Shown here: piece after piece, positions 1 to 7,353 of the stretch
Numbering within the stretch: position 1 is the first letter of the stretch
How the letters are laid out: each line of letters starts with the position of its first letter
Source of the DNA: an uncultured Ruminococcus sp.
Lineage (GTDB): Bacteria > Bacillota > Clostridia > Lachnospirales > Lachnospiraceae
Reading direction: 5' to 3'
Assembly (NCBI GenBank): GCA_900555215.1
Contig: USKR01000029.1
Span: 1-9,479 of the forward strand
DNA length: 9,479 nt
Position numbers and translations under genes: made by a program
Notes under the pieces: model-generated
What the model saw: the letters and a program-made list of their open reading frames with translations, nothing else
The model's database searches: none
Told to the model about the DNA's origin: nothing

Positions 1-149
1 TCTTTAGCTGTATCCCATTCCTTTTATGTCTTTCCCAAATCGTGGAACCGGAACCAGAGCCACATCCCCGTCCGCCACGAATACGTCTTAAAATAAATCA
101 CGGTTTTCGGATGTTCTATCGGTCGTCCGTCCCACACACAAATCCAGAT

Positions 150-1640
150 TTACAGCACCTGTATAAACCTCCGGAATTTTTCCATTCCGTCTTCTGTACA
201 TTTGTACACGCCTGCATCTTCAAGTACCTGGCAGAAGACTTTCCCGACTTCCTGCTCCAGAATATGTTCGATATTGTCTGTATTGACATCCGTATATGCT
301 GGAAGGAATTCATCAACCCAGTCTGCATGCTTTGCGATCTGGTCATTGCTGCGGATATCTTTACCCTCCAGAATGTACTCCTTTAAGAGCTCCATCTCGC
401 CTTTCAGACGGGCGGGAAGGACGGCAAGCCCCATGACCTCGATCAGCCCGATGTTCTCCTTTTTGATGTGGTGGAGTTTTGCATGGGGATGATACACGCC
501 GAGAGGATGTTCCTCTGTAGTAATGTTGTTCCGCAGAGTCAGGTCAAGCTCATACATATTGTCATTTTTGCGCGCGATCGGTGTGATCGTGTTGTGCGGT
601 ACTCCGTCGGTCTCAGCGAAGATAAATGCATCTTCGTCCGTGTAGGAGCGCCATGTCTTCAGGATGTGGTCAGCAAGATCAATGATGCGCTCCGTGTCTT
701 CGCCGCGGAGACGGATGACGGAGAGCGGCCATTTTACAATGCCTGCGGACACGTCCTCATAACCCTTTACAGTAAACTCCTCGATGACCGGAGCTTTTGC
801 CATGGCAAAAGTATAATTTCCACCCTGGAAATGGTCATGGCTGAGGATCGATCCCCCTACGATCGGAAGGTCCGCGTTAGAGCCGAGGAAATAATGGGGG
901 AACAGTTTGATAAAGTCAAAAAGCTTTGCAAATGCGTTCCGGTCGATCTTCATAGGAATATGTTCCCCGTTAAATACGATACAATGCTCGTTATAGTAAA
1001 CATACGGCGAATACTGGAAGCCCCATTTCTTCCCCTGGATGGTGATGGGGATGATGCGGTGGTTCTCCCTTGCCGGATGGTCCAGGCGTCCCGCATATCC
1101 TTCGTTTTCCATGCAGAGCTGGCATTTCGGGTACGAGGAGGATTTTGCCTTCCCTGCCGCGGCGATTGCTTTTGGATCTTTCTCAGGTTTGGAAAGATTG
1201 ATCGTGATATCCAGAGTTCCGTACTTTGTATCCACTGTCCACTTACGGTCTCTTTTAATTCGGTATCGGCGGATATAGTCGCTGTCCTGGCTTAATTTAT
1301 AATAATAATCTGTTGCAGCCTCAGGGGACTCTTCGTATTTCCTCCAGAACTGATCCTGTATCTGCGCCGGTCTGGGCACGAGACAGTTCATAAGTTTCGT
1401 GTCAAAGAGATCCCTGTATGCGATACTGTCTTCGATGATCCCGCGTCTGACGGCTTCGTCGAGCAGGTCTCTTAACACATCTTCCAGCACGATATCACCG
1501 GAGCCTGCATCAGCGTCCTCATAATTGTCTTCTCTGAATAGATCCAGGAGGAGGTTCGTTGTATATATCCTCTCTGTTTCGGGGGTCAGTCCGGTATTGA
1601 TCCCGTACTGTACCAATTTTTTGATCGATTCATAAAGCAT
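150..1640 (-). CDS. galT: UDP-glucose--hexose-1-phosphate uridylyltransferase, class II GalT
   Basis: This is the second Leloir enzyme. It moves UMP from UDP-glucose to galactose-1-phosphate, giving UDP-galactose and glucose-1-phosphate in the cytoplasm. The 496-residue length and motif set fit the Firmicutes class II family rather than the shorter E. coli-type class I enzyme of about 350 residues. An SHDHFQGG block at residues 267-274 takes the place of the class I HPHxQ active-site motif, so a histidine there is the probable uridylylated nucleophile. Other family-like blocks are a CxxC at 173-176, NEHCIVFNGEH at 217-227, HNTITPIAR at 349-357 and a histidine-rich stretch at 384-391. The ATG at 1640 follows an AGGAGGGG ribosome site (1648-1654). 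The gene starts 20 bases after the galK stop, so the two are almost certainly one transcript. The reading frame is intact. The family call is confident; the catalytic residue is inferred from the motif. Confidence 0.96.
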   Translation of the reverse strand: MLYESIKKLVQYGINTGLTPETERIYTTNLLLDLFREDNYEDADAGSGDIVLEDVLRDLLDEAVRRGIIEDSIAYRDLFDTKLMNCLVPRPAQIQDQFWRKYEESPEAATDYYYKLSQDSDYIRRYRIKRDRKWTVDTKYGTLDITINLSKPEKDPKAIAAAGKAKSSSYPKCQLCMENEGYAGRLDHPARENHRIIPITIQGKKWGFQYSPYVYYNEHCIVFNGEHIPMKIDRNAFAKLFDFIKLFPHYFLGSNADLPIVGGSILSHDHFQGGNYTFAMAKAPVIEEFTVKGYEDVSAGIVKWPLSVIRLRGEDTERIIDLADHILKTWRSYTDEDAFIFAETDGVPHNTITPIARKNDNMYELDLTLRNNITTEEHPLGVYHPHAKLHHIKKENIGLIEVMGLAVLPARLKGEMELLKEYILEGKDIRSNDQIAKHADWVDEFLPAYTDVNTDNIEHILEQEVGKVFCQVLEDAGVYKCTEDGMEKFRRFIQVL

Positions 1641-1660
1641 GATGGTTCCCCTCCTCTGAT

Positions 1661-2830
1661 TCAGTCAAGACGGGAAGCGCCGGCGCCGATATCTACGGTA
1701 TAAAATTCAGCCTCATGCCCTACTTTTTCCTTGTATGTCTTTCCGATGCTGTCGATAAATGTGTCAACAGCGTCATTTTTTACGATGCTGACTGTGCATC
1801 CTCCGAATCCGCCGCCGGTGATGCGGGAACCGATCACGCCGGGGAGTTTCCAGGCAAGGTCCACAAGGATGTCGATCTCCTCGCAGGATACTTCATAGTC
1901 ATCGCGCAGGGAGATGTGGGACTGGTTCATCAGCTGTCCGAACTTCGTGATGTCTCCGGCTTTGAGCGCTGCCACTGCATCGATCGTGCGCTGGTTCTCG
2001 TATACAGCGTGTTTTGCGCGTTTTAACTGGATCGGATCTTTGATCAGGTCTTTGTTGGCCTCGAATTCTTCCGGTGTCAGGTCTCCCAGGGAATTGATGT
2101 CCAGCTTCGTCTTGAGGGCTGCGAGAGCGTCCGTGCACTCCTGGCGCCTGTCATTGTAAGCAGAGTCCACAAGGCTGTGTTTTACCTTGCTGTTTGTAAT
2201 AATGATCTTCGCATCGTCAAGCTTGATGGGCGCATACTCGAATTTGAGCGTGTTTGTGTCAAGGAAGATCGCATTGTCCTTTTTCCCGTTTGCGCTGGCG
2301 AACTGATCCATGATACCGCAGTTGCAGCCGTTGAAATTATTTTCGGAATACTGACCTATCAGGGCAAGATCTGTCATTGTCAGATCCGTGATGCCGAACA
2401 GGTCTGTGAGGACAACCCCTGTGAGCACCTCAAGAGATGCGGAAGAGGAGAGTCCGGCTCCGTTCGGGATGTTTCCCCAGATGACCATATCAAAGCCGCT
2501 GTCAATCGGATGTCCTTTTTCTGCGAAAGCCCATACAACTCCGAACGGGTAGTTCGCCCAGTTATATTCCGGTTTGTTGGTAAGATCATCGAGGGAAGTT
2601 TCGACTACGCCGAATGTATCCAGGTTCATGGAATAAAAATGCATTTTGCGGTCCTCTCTTTTTCTTGCCGCCGCATATGTACCCATAGTAAGTGCGCAGG
2701 GGAATACATGCCCCCCGTTGTAGTCCGTGTGTTCTCCGATCAGGTTCACGCGTCCCGGTGCAAAATAGAAGCGGGCGCCCTCTGAACTGCCGAAAAGTTC
2801 TGCAAATTTGTCAAAAAGCTTTTGTTTCAT
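1661..2830 (-). CDS. galK: Galactokinase
   Basis: This cytoplasmic GHMP-superfamily kinase phosphorylates alpha-D-galactose with ATP to galactose-1-phosphate, the substrate of the GalT encoded just downstream. All three family motifs are visible in its 389 residues. The galactokinase signature GRVNLIGEHTDYNGG lies at 26-40. The GHMP phosphate-binding loop, IPNGAGLSSSAS, lies at 121-132. The third motif, with GGGFGG, lies at 339-344. By analogy with E. coli GalK, R27 and D175 (in CGIMDQFAS, 171-179) are the probable catalytic pair. Length is normal and nothing is missing. The ATG at 2830 has a strong GAGGAGG site (2839-2845) eight bases upstream. It is the first gene of the galKT operon and is read from a promoter in the intergenic region shared with a divergent AraC-type regulator. 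Confidence 0.98.
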   Translation of the reverse strand: MKQKLFDKFAELFGSSEGARFYFAPGRVNLIGEHTDYNGGHVFPCALTMGTYAAARKREDRKMHFYSMNLDTFGVVETSLDDLTNKPEYNWANYPFGVVWAFAEKGHPIDSGFDMVIWGNIPNGAGLSSSASLEVLTGVVLTDLFGITDLTMTDLALIGQYSENNFNGCNCGIMDQFASANGKKDNAIFLDTNTLKFEYAPIKLDDAKIIITNSKVKHSLVDSAYNDRRQECTDALAALKTKLDINSLGDLTPEEFEANKDLIKDPIQLKRAKHAVYENQRTIDAVAALKAGDITKFGQLMNQSHISLRDDYEVSCEEIDILVDLAWKLPGVIGSRITGGGFGGCTVSIVKNDAVDTFIDSIGKTYKEKVGHEAEFYTVDIGAGASRLD

Positions 2831-2888
2831 CTGATGATCCTCCTCAGTTTGAAAATAATATTTTTGATTCGCGATGTAATCTGTTTTC

Positions 2889-2917
2889 AGTATAGCCCAG
2901 AAAGGGGTGTCCGTCTA
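2889..2917 (-). promoter_or_regulatory. Putative sigma-70 promoter of the galKT operon
   Basis: Read on the minus strand, a -10 box TATACT (2889-2894) follows a -35-like TAGACG (2912-2917) with a 17-base spacer. The -10 matches five of six consensus bases and the -35 four of six. Transcription would start near 2882, about 50 bases before the galK ATG. A weak -35 next to a direct repeat would suit an activator-dependent promoter. This rests on consensus matching only. Confidence 0.55.
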
Positions 2918-2919
2918 TA

Positions 2920-2949
2920 AAAAATGTGTGCAAATTTATGTAAAAATGT
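2920..2949. repeat. Direct repeat AAAAATGT x2 at 22-base period, putative AraC-type operator
   Basis: The octamer AAAAATGT occurs at 2920-2927 and again at 2942-2949, exactly 22 bases apart, or about two helical turns. AraC/XylS-family proteins usually bind direct repeats with this kind of spacing. The proximal copy begins three bases upstream of the galK -35 and the distal copy touches the -35-like element of the divergent regulator gene. That is the geometry expected of an activator that contacts RNA polymerase at galK and may also repress its own gene. The repeat is directly visible; its role is inferred. The A-rich context makes chance identity possible. Confidence 0.45.
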
Positions 2950-2978
2950 TGCGCGGGGTAAAGTTGTGAGACTATAAT
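2949..2978 (+). promoter_or_regulatory. Putative promoter of the AraC-type regulator gene
   Basis: A perfect -10 hexamer TATAAT lies at 2973-2978. The best upstream partner is TTGCGC (2949-2954), a weak three-of-six match with an 18-base spacer. Transcription would start near 2985 and leave a leader of about 37 bases before the ATG at 3022. The -35 overlaps the distal copy of the AAAAATGT repeat by one base, which could allow autoregulation. Confidence 0.5.
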
Positions 2979-3007
2979 ATGTGTGATATGCCTCAATGAA
3001 AAGACCG

Positions 3008-3015
3008 AAAGGAGG
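3008..3015 (+). promoter_or_regulatory. Ribosome binding site that fixes the regulator start
   Basis: AAAGGAGG lies six bases before the ATG at 3022. The longer reading starting with GTG at 2983 would place this site inside the coding sequence and has no ribosome site of its own. It would also start upstream of the expected transcription start. The shorter protein is therefore preferred. Confidence 0.8.
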
Positions 3016-3021
3016 ACAGAT

Positions 3022-3867
3022 ATGCAGGATACATACAAGCATTCATACAAAATGGGTGAAAATCTGCTGAATTCGCTTTCTGTATATAATGTGGGATACC
3101 AGAAATGCGAGCCGGAATACCAGTGGGGACCGGGCGTCAGAGATCATTACTGTATCCACCATATCCTGTCCGGCAGCGGGTATTATTCTACCGGAAAGGT
3201 ATCCTGCAGGCTCAGCGCCGGAGATACATTTATACTGTATCCGGGAGAAGAGCTTGAATACCGGGCGGACAGAGACGAGCCGTGGGAGTATGCCTGGGCG
3301 GGATTTATGGGGGCGGACGCGGCATCCATTAACCGCAATACGGGTTTCAGCCGTGAAACACCGTATATACTGAAAGGCAAGGTCCCGGTCGAAGAGATCC
3401 GGGACGGACTGGCGCGTATATACAGCATGAAGGGGAACACCTACGAGGCTTCTGTGGCGATGACCGGGCAGCTTTACAGTCTGCTTGCCGTGTTCATGCA
3501 CTATTCAGACAGGGAGGATCAGGAGAAAGACATACAGCTTACCTATGTGGAAAAGGCGGAGAGCTATATCGGGACAAACTATTCCTATCCCATTACGGTT
3601 GAGGATATCGCAGATTATGTGGGAATCAGCCGGAGCCATCTTTTTCGGTCCTTCCAGAACTATGTGAGGAAATCTCCAAAAGAATATCTGTCTGAATACA
3701 GGATCAAGCAGGCGTGCCACCTGCTGAAGGAGACCACACTGTCTGTGTCTGCCATAGCTTATTCCGTTGGATTTGCGAACAATCTGTACTTTTCAAAAGC
3801 ATTTAAGAAGCAGAAAGGGATCGGACCGTCGGAATATAGGAAAAAGCATGTGCCCGAAGACAGCTGA
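3022..3867 (+). CDS. AraC/XylS-family transcriptional regulator, probable regulator of galKT
   Basis: The 281-residue protein has the usual two-part plan. The N-terminal half (about 20-115) looks like an AraC-type cupin sugar-sensing domain, with HHILSGSGYY at 46-55, an LSAGDTFILYPGEE strand-turn-strand at 64-77 and an aromatic-rich WEYAWAGF at 88-95. The C-terminal third (about 175-275) is a double helix-turn-helix domain. Its first helix pair covers TVEDIADYVGISRSHLFRSF (192-211). The second, within residues 229-273, carries the family signature ending in SVGFANNLYFSKAFKK. The layout resembles MsmR/RafR-type regulators of sugar use, but the ligand cannot be read from sequence. Divergence from galK with a shared regulatory region suggests galactose or a galactoside as inducer; this is inference. 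The ATG at 3022 is chosen for its AAAGGAGG site. No membrane segment is seen. Confidence 0.93.
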   Translation: MQDTYKHSYKMGENLLNSLSVYNVGYQKCEPEYQWGPGVRDHYCIHHILSGSGYYSTGKVSCRLSAGDTFILYPGEELEYRADRDEPWEYAWAGFMGADAASINRNTGFSRETPYILKGKVPVEEIRDGLARIYSMKGNTYEASVAMTGQLYSLLAVFMHYSDREDQEKDIQLTYVEKAESYIGTNYSYPITVEDIADYVGISRSHLFRSFQNYVRKSPKEYLSEYRIKQACHLLKETTLSVSAIAYSVGFANNLYFSKAFKKQKGIGPSEYRKKHVPEDS

Positions 3868-3997
3868 GTGCTGGAAACGGTGCTGCATGTGCTCCAATGC
3901 GCCGGAGTTTAGCTGTGGAATGTGGACGGGATGTCTTTCATAATCTGTATCAGAACGGGTCAATGGACCGGGGAGGCGGAGAAGATGGAGGACAGAC

Positions 3998-4690
3998 ATG
4001 GCGAAAAATGAGATCAGGAGATGGATGCAGGCACTGGCGCTGACAGCAGTGCTCATGGCGTATCCCGTATCAGCTCTCTGGGAGAGTGAGGAAGCAGGAG
4101 CAGAGGTGAAGAGCGAGGCATCCTCTGAAATTCCTCCAAAAGTAGCTTTGACCTTTGATGACGGCCCAAGTTCGGAGTATACCCCCCTCCTCCTGGATGG
4201 GCTCAGAGAGAGAAATGTCAAGGCCTCTTTTTTCGTTATCGGCTCTAACATTGAGAAAGAGGGCGGGGAGGAGATTATCCGGCGTATATATGAGGAAGGG
4301 CATCTGATCGGGAACCATACCTGGCATCATGTGGATCTCTCAGATCTGAGCACAGAAGATGCATGGAAAGAGCTGGAGATGACGGACAGTCTGATCAAAG
4401 CGATCACTGGAGAGGAGACTGCTCTGGTGCGTCCGCCCTTCGGCGAATTTCCCCGGAGTATGGAGGAGCCGGATAAGCTGTACGTAAAATGGACAGTGGA
4501 TTCCAGAGACTGGGTGACAAAGGATACGCAGGAGATCGTGAGAAAGGTAGTGACGGATACAGAAGAAAATGATATCATTCTCATGCACGACTGTTATGAA
4601 ACATCCGTGGAGGCGGCGCTTCAGATCATTGATACTCTCAGTGAGAGAGGATATGAGTTTGTTACAGTTGACCGGCTCCTTTTAGAATAG
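3998..4690 (+). CDS. Secreted polysaccharide deacetylase (CE4 / NodB-homology)
   Basis: This is a probable exported metal-dependent N- or O-deacetylase acting on a cell-envelope polysaccharide such as peptidoglycan; the substrate is not readable. The N-terminus is a signal peptide: basic residues to R8, a hydrophobic run at 9-25, and a V-S-A site that suggests cleavage after A26. A short polar linker leads to the NodB domain, about 48-230. All five CE4 motifs are visible: TFDDGPS at 52-58 (catalytic and metal Asp 54/55), HxxxH at 107-111 (metal His), RPPFGE at 145-150, DSRDW at 168-172, and LMHD at 195-198 (His 197). No SH3, LysM or other wall-binding domain is present, so this is a minimal single-domain form of 230 residues. 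GGAGG (3987-3991) precedes the ATG by six bases. It heads a run with tcdA and rarA. A CATAAT box at 3939-3944 could be a -10, but no good -35 accompanies it. Confidence 0.93.
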   Translation: MAKNEIRRWMQALALTAVLMAYPVSALWESEEAGAEVKSEASSEIPPKVALTFDDGPSSEYTPLLLDGLRERNVKASFFVIGSNIEKEGGEEIIRRIYEEGHLIGNHTWHHVDLSDLSTEDAWKELEMTDSLIKAITGEETALVRPPFGEFPRSMEEPDKLYVKWTVDSRDWVTKDTQEIVRKVVTDTEENDIILMHDCYETSVEAALQIIDTLSERGYEFVTVDRLLLE

Positions 4691-4734
4691 GGCGCGTGCG
4701 GCTTATGGGGCACGTACGGGTCAGGAATACAGGT

Positions 4735-4740
4735 AAGGAG
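4735..4740 (+). promoter_or_regulatory. Ribosome binding site that fixes the tcdA start
   Basis: AAGGAG lies six bases before the ATG at 4747. An in-frame GTG at 4696 would add 17 residues unlike the usual N-terminus of the family, and it lacks a ribosome site. Confidence 0.8.
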
Positions 4741-4746
4741 AAAGAG

Positions 4747-5469
4747 ATGATAAATGAATTTTCCAGGACAGAACTTCTGATCGGGGCGGAAGCAGAGAAG
4801 CGGCTCCGCTCTGCCTCGGTGATGGTGTTCGGCGTGGGCGGCGTGGGTTCCCACTGTATTGAGGCGCTGGCACGGTGCGGCGTGGGTAAGCTGACCCTGA
4901 TTGACAATGACCGGGTGTCGCTTACGAACATTAACCGGCAGTCCATTGCGTATCACAGTACTGTGGGAAGGTATAAGACAGAGGTCATGAGGGAACGGAT
5001 ACGGGATATCTGCCCGGACATCTGCGTAGATACTTATGAAATGTTTGTCCTTCCGGATAATATTGACGCCCTGTTCGGACAGACAGGGAAGCCGGATTAC
5101 ATTATTGATGCCATAGACACAGTGAGCGCAAAGATCGCCCTTGTGGAGCTGGCACAGAGAGAGCATATCCCGATCATAAGCAGCATGGGTACCGGGAATA
5201 AGCTTCACCCGGAACTGTTCCGCATCGCGGACCTTGCAGAGACGAGAGTCTGTCCGCTGTGCCGGGTGATGAGAAAAGAATTGAAAAATCGGGGGATTAT
5301 TCATCTGAAGGTATTATATTCGGAAGAAAAGCCTGTTGACACAGGCGGACGAACCACCGGCGAGGACACGGGCGCGAGGAGGTCCTTGCCCGGAAGCATC
5401 TCGTTCGTCCCCCCGGCGGCAGGGCTGATCATTGCGGGCGAAGTGATCCGCACTCTGGCAGGAGTGTAA
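4747..5469 (+). CDS. tcdA: tRNA threonylcarbamoyladenosine dehydratase TcdA (CsdL/YgdL)
   Basis: This ThiF/MoeB/HesA-type E1-like enzyme uses ATP to cyclise t6A to ct6A at position 37 of tRNAs that read ANN codons. In 240 residues it shows the nucleotide-binding loop GVGGVGS at 29-35, LIDNDRV at 51-57 with the ribose-binding aspartates, NINRQS at 61-66, a conserved Lys at 77, and DAIDT at 121-125 with the probable metal/ATP Asp 124. A CPLC pair lies at 169-172 and the subfamily hallmark SFVPPAAG at 219-226. The FSRTELLIG opening and SFVPP ending separate it from ThiF and MoeB. The usual E. coli partners CsdA and CsdE are not in the window. The gene lies 56 bases after the deacetylase and 27 before rarA, probably in one transcript. 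Length is slightly below the E. coli protein and no motif is lost. Confidence 0.93.
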   Translation: MINEFSRTELLIGAEAEKRLRSASVMVFGVGGVGSHCIEALARCGVGKLTLIDNDRVSLTNINRQSIAYHSTVGRYKTEVMRERIRDICPDICVDTYEMFVLPDNIDALFGQTGKPDYIIDAIDTVSAKIALVELAQREHIPIISSMGTGNKLHPELFRIADLAETRVCPLCRVMRKELKNRGIIHLKVLYSEEKPVDTGGRTTGEDTGARRSLPGSISFVPPAAGLIIAGEVIRTLAGV

Positions 5470-5496
5470 AACCGGCATAAATACAGGGAGGAAGCT

Positions 5497-6822
5497 ATGG
5501 ATTTATTTGACTATATGAGAGAAAAAGAGCAGGAGAAAGAATCACCTCTTGCCTCCAGGATGCGCCCTTCAACGCTTGAGGAAGTAGTGGGGCAGCAGCA
5601 CATTATCGGCAGGGACAAGCTGCTTTACCGCGCGATCAAGGCGGACAAGCTGAGTTCGGTTATTTTTTACGGACCGCCGGGGACGGGGAAAACGACCCTT
5701 GCCAAAGTGATCGCAAATACTACGAGCGCGGAATTTAAACAGATCAATGCCACGGTGGCGGGAAAGAAAGATATGGAGGAGGTCGTGCGGCAGGCGAAGG
5801 ATCTTCAGGGGATGTATGGGAAAAAGACGATCCTGTTTATTGACGAGATCCATCGATTTAACAAGGGGCAGCAGGACTACCTTCTGCCTTTTGTGGAAGA
5901 CGGGACAGTGATCCTGATCGGCGCCACTACGGAGAACCCATATTTTGAAGTCAACGGGGCGCTCCTTTCCAGGTCCAGTATCTTTGAATTGAAGCCTTTG
6001 GAAAAGGAGGATATCAAGACTCTGCTCAGACGTGCCGTAAATGACACAGACAAAGGGCTGGGAAGTTTCCACGCAGTGATTGATGAAGACGCGCTGGAGT
6101 TTCTGGCAGATATGTCAGGCGGTGATGCAAGAAATGCGCTGAACGCCGTTGAGCTGGGAGTGCTCACAACAGAACGCAGTGAAGACGGGATCATCCACAT
6201 CACAATGGATGTGGCGTCTGAGTGTATCCAGAAGCGCGCGGTGAATTATGATAAGAGGGGAGACAACCATTATGACATTATCTCGGCGTTTATCAAGAGC
6301 ATGAGGGGATCAGACCCGGACGCAGCGGTTTATTATCTTGCAAAAATGCTCTATGCAGGGGAGGATGTGAAGTTCATTGCCCGGCGCATCATGATCTGCG
6401 CGTCCGAGGATGTCGGAAACGCAGATCCCATGGCGCTCACAGTGGCAGTGTCCGCTGCGCAGGCAGTAGAGCGGATCGGCATGCCGGAGTCCCAGATCAT
6501 CCTCTCGCAGGCTGTGACATATGTCGCCTGCGCGCCCAAGAGCAATTCCGCGGTAAATGCTATCTCAGCGGCAAACAATGCAGTCCGGACATATCAGACT
6601 TCTGTGCCGTCTCATTTAAGGGATGCACATTACAAAGGCGCAGGGAAGCTCGGGCATGGCATAGGGTATAAGTATGCCCACGACTATCCCGGACACTATG
6701 TGGACCAGCAATATCTGCCGGATGAAATAAAAGACGCCAGGTTCTATGAACCCGGCGATCTCGGCTATGAAAAAAACATCAAAGAATATCTGCAGAAGAT
6801 CCGCGGCGCAGCAGATGAATAA
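5497..6822 (+). CDS. rarA: Replication-associated recombination protein A, AAA+ ATPase (RarA/MgsA)
   Basis: RarA is a clamp-loader-like AAA+ ATPase, related to eukaryotic WRNIP1/Mgs1, that acts on stalled replication forks with SSB. The 441-residue length is typical. Visible motifs are the RarA-type RMRPSTLEEVVGQQH entry at 21-35, Walker A GPPGTGKTT at 59-67, Walker B ILFIDEIHRF at 112-121, sensor 1 GATTENP at 142-148, the arginine finger in LLSRS (R159), and sensor 2 GGDARNALN at 208-216. The C-terminal tetramerisation region is recognisable from RGDNHYDIISAFIKSMRGSD (254-273) through EDVGNADP (304-311) to the HYVDQQYLPD block (400-409). The start is supported by GGGAGG (5486-5491). The gene is last in the plus-strand run and ends 18 bases before the stop of the convergent DUF4364 gene. 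Nothing unusual is seen. Confidence 0.97.
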   Translation: MDLFDYMREKEQEKESPLASRMRPSTLEEVVGQQHIIGRDKLLYRAIKADKLSSVIFYGPPGTGKTTLAKVIANTTSAEFKQINATVAGKKDMEEVVRQAKDLQGMYGKKTILFIDEIHRFNKGQQDYLLPFVEDGTVILIGATTENPYFEVNGALLSRSSIFELKPLEKEDIKTLLRRAVNDTDKGLGSFHAVIDEDALEFLADMSGGDARNALNAVELGVLTTERSEDGIIHITMDVASECIQKRAVNYDKRGDNHYDIISAFIKSMRGSDPDAAVYYLAKMLYAGEDVKFIARRIMICASEDVGNADPMALTVAVSAAQAVERIGMPESQIILSQAVTYVACAPKSNSAVNAISAANNAVRTYQTSVPSHLRDAHYKGAGKLGHGIGYKYAHDYPGHYVDQQYLPDEIKDARFYEPGDLGYEKNIKEYLQKIRGAADE

Positions 6823-6840
6823 CGCTGCCTGCCAGCCGCG

Positions 6841-7353
6841 TCACAGCAGGTTGGCGAGCAGCATGGCATAAATCTGTTGACTGTTCAGATCCCAGCGGTT
6901 TGCTATGGCTTCTGCCTCAGTTTCGGTCGGAACCGTAAGTTTCAGATCAATGAGGCTGGAGCCGTTTTCTACGATCTGGCACCGCACTTCGTATTCTTTG
7001 TTTGTGTTGAGGTAATAGTCTGATTTAACCGATACCTCTTCTTTTAAATCATACTGCTTTTCCTTAAGAAAATCGTCGATATCTTCCCGGATGGCAGAAG
7101 AAATCTTGTTGCTGAAATAGTGGATCGTCTCCGCCCCGTTCTCGGTCAGATGGTACAGTGTACGGTTGTGGGTCGTCTCCGTACGGATCAACTCAGATGA
7201 AGCCAGCTCAGAGAGCGCCTCCTGGAGTTTAAAATATGAAGTATAGCCTCTGTCGAGCACAAACTCCGAAATCTGGGAGGTGGTGAGAGGGAAGTCTACC
7301 TTGTTCAGCATATATAATATGATCAGTTTATACAGTGTAAATGTCTCAGCCAT
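6841..7353 (-). CDS. DUF4364 family protein, winged-helix fold at the N-terminus
   Basis: This 170-residue protein matches what I recall of DUF4364, a family common in Clostridia with no established function. Residues 5-75 look like a winged helix: an initial helix (YKLIILYMLNKV, 8-19), a TTSQISEFVLDRG helix-turn (24-36), a recognition-helix-like FKLQEALSELASSELI (41-56), and a wing ending in YHLTENGAETI (67-77), typical of PadR/MarR-like folds. The C-terminal half is charged and strand-rich with no catalytic motif. No signal peptide or membrane segment is seen. The ATG overlaps the end of the radical SAM gene by 8 bases. Its AAAGGAG site (7358-7364) is encoded within the last codons of that gene, so translation is probably coupled. 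It may bind DNA or RNA; a partner or regulator role for the upstream enzymes is only a guess from position. Confidence 0.85.
   Translation of the reverse strand: MAETFTLYKLIILYMLNKVDFPLTTSQISEFVLDRGYTSYFKLQEALSELASSELIRTETTHNRTLYHLTENGAETIHYFSNKISSAIREDIDDFLKEKQYDLKEEVSVKSDYYLNTNKEYEVRCQIVENGSSLIDLKLTVPTETEAEAIANRWDLNSQQIYAMLLANLL

Noticed and set aside
1..149. Open reading past the galT stop, about 41 codons in frame to a TAA at 24-26 (minus strand), and a separate short minus-strand frame ending at 4-6.
   Set aside because: An open run of this length is expected by chance at this base composition. There is no ribosome site before the short frame and I recognise neither peptide. I treat the stretch as downstream non-coding sequence.
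42..386. Plus-strand frame with a PEPEPEPHPRPPR-like start.
   Set aside because: Most of it is antisense to the end of galT, it has no ribosome site, and the proline/glutamate run comes from a GGAACC tandem duplication at 44-55.
468..1295. Plus-strand open frame of 275 codons.
   Set aside because: It lies wholly opposite galT, whose motifs are clear. It shows no family motif and is a codon-bias shadow.
3868..3997. Intergenic stretch with three GTGCT copies and a weak CGG..GCAT/ATGC..CCG pairing, checked as a terminator or small RNA.
   Set aside because: The stem is interrupted, there is no T-tract, and the repeats are too short to mean anything. The CATAAT at 3939 lacks a credible -35.
4694..4715. 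Short hairpin CGTGC/GCACG between the deacetylase and tcdA.
   Set aside because: The stem has five Watson-Crick pairs with a ten-base loop and no T-run follows. It is not a terminator and could be chance.
6824..6862. Imperfect hairpin between the convergent rarA and DUF4364 ends: 13-base arms 6824-6836 and 6850-6862 with two wobble pairs and one mismatch.
   Set aside because: It could help bidirectional termination, but neither strand has a T-tract after it and one arm is within the DUF4364 coding end. The evidence is too weak for a terminator call.
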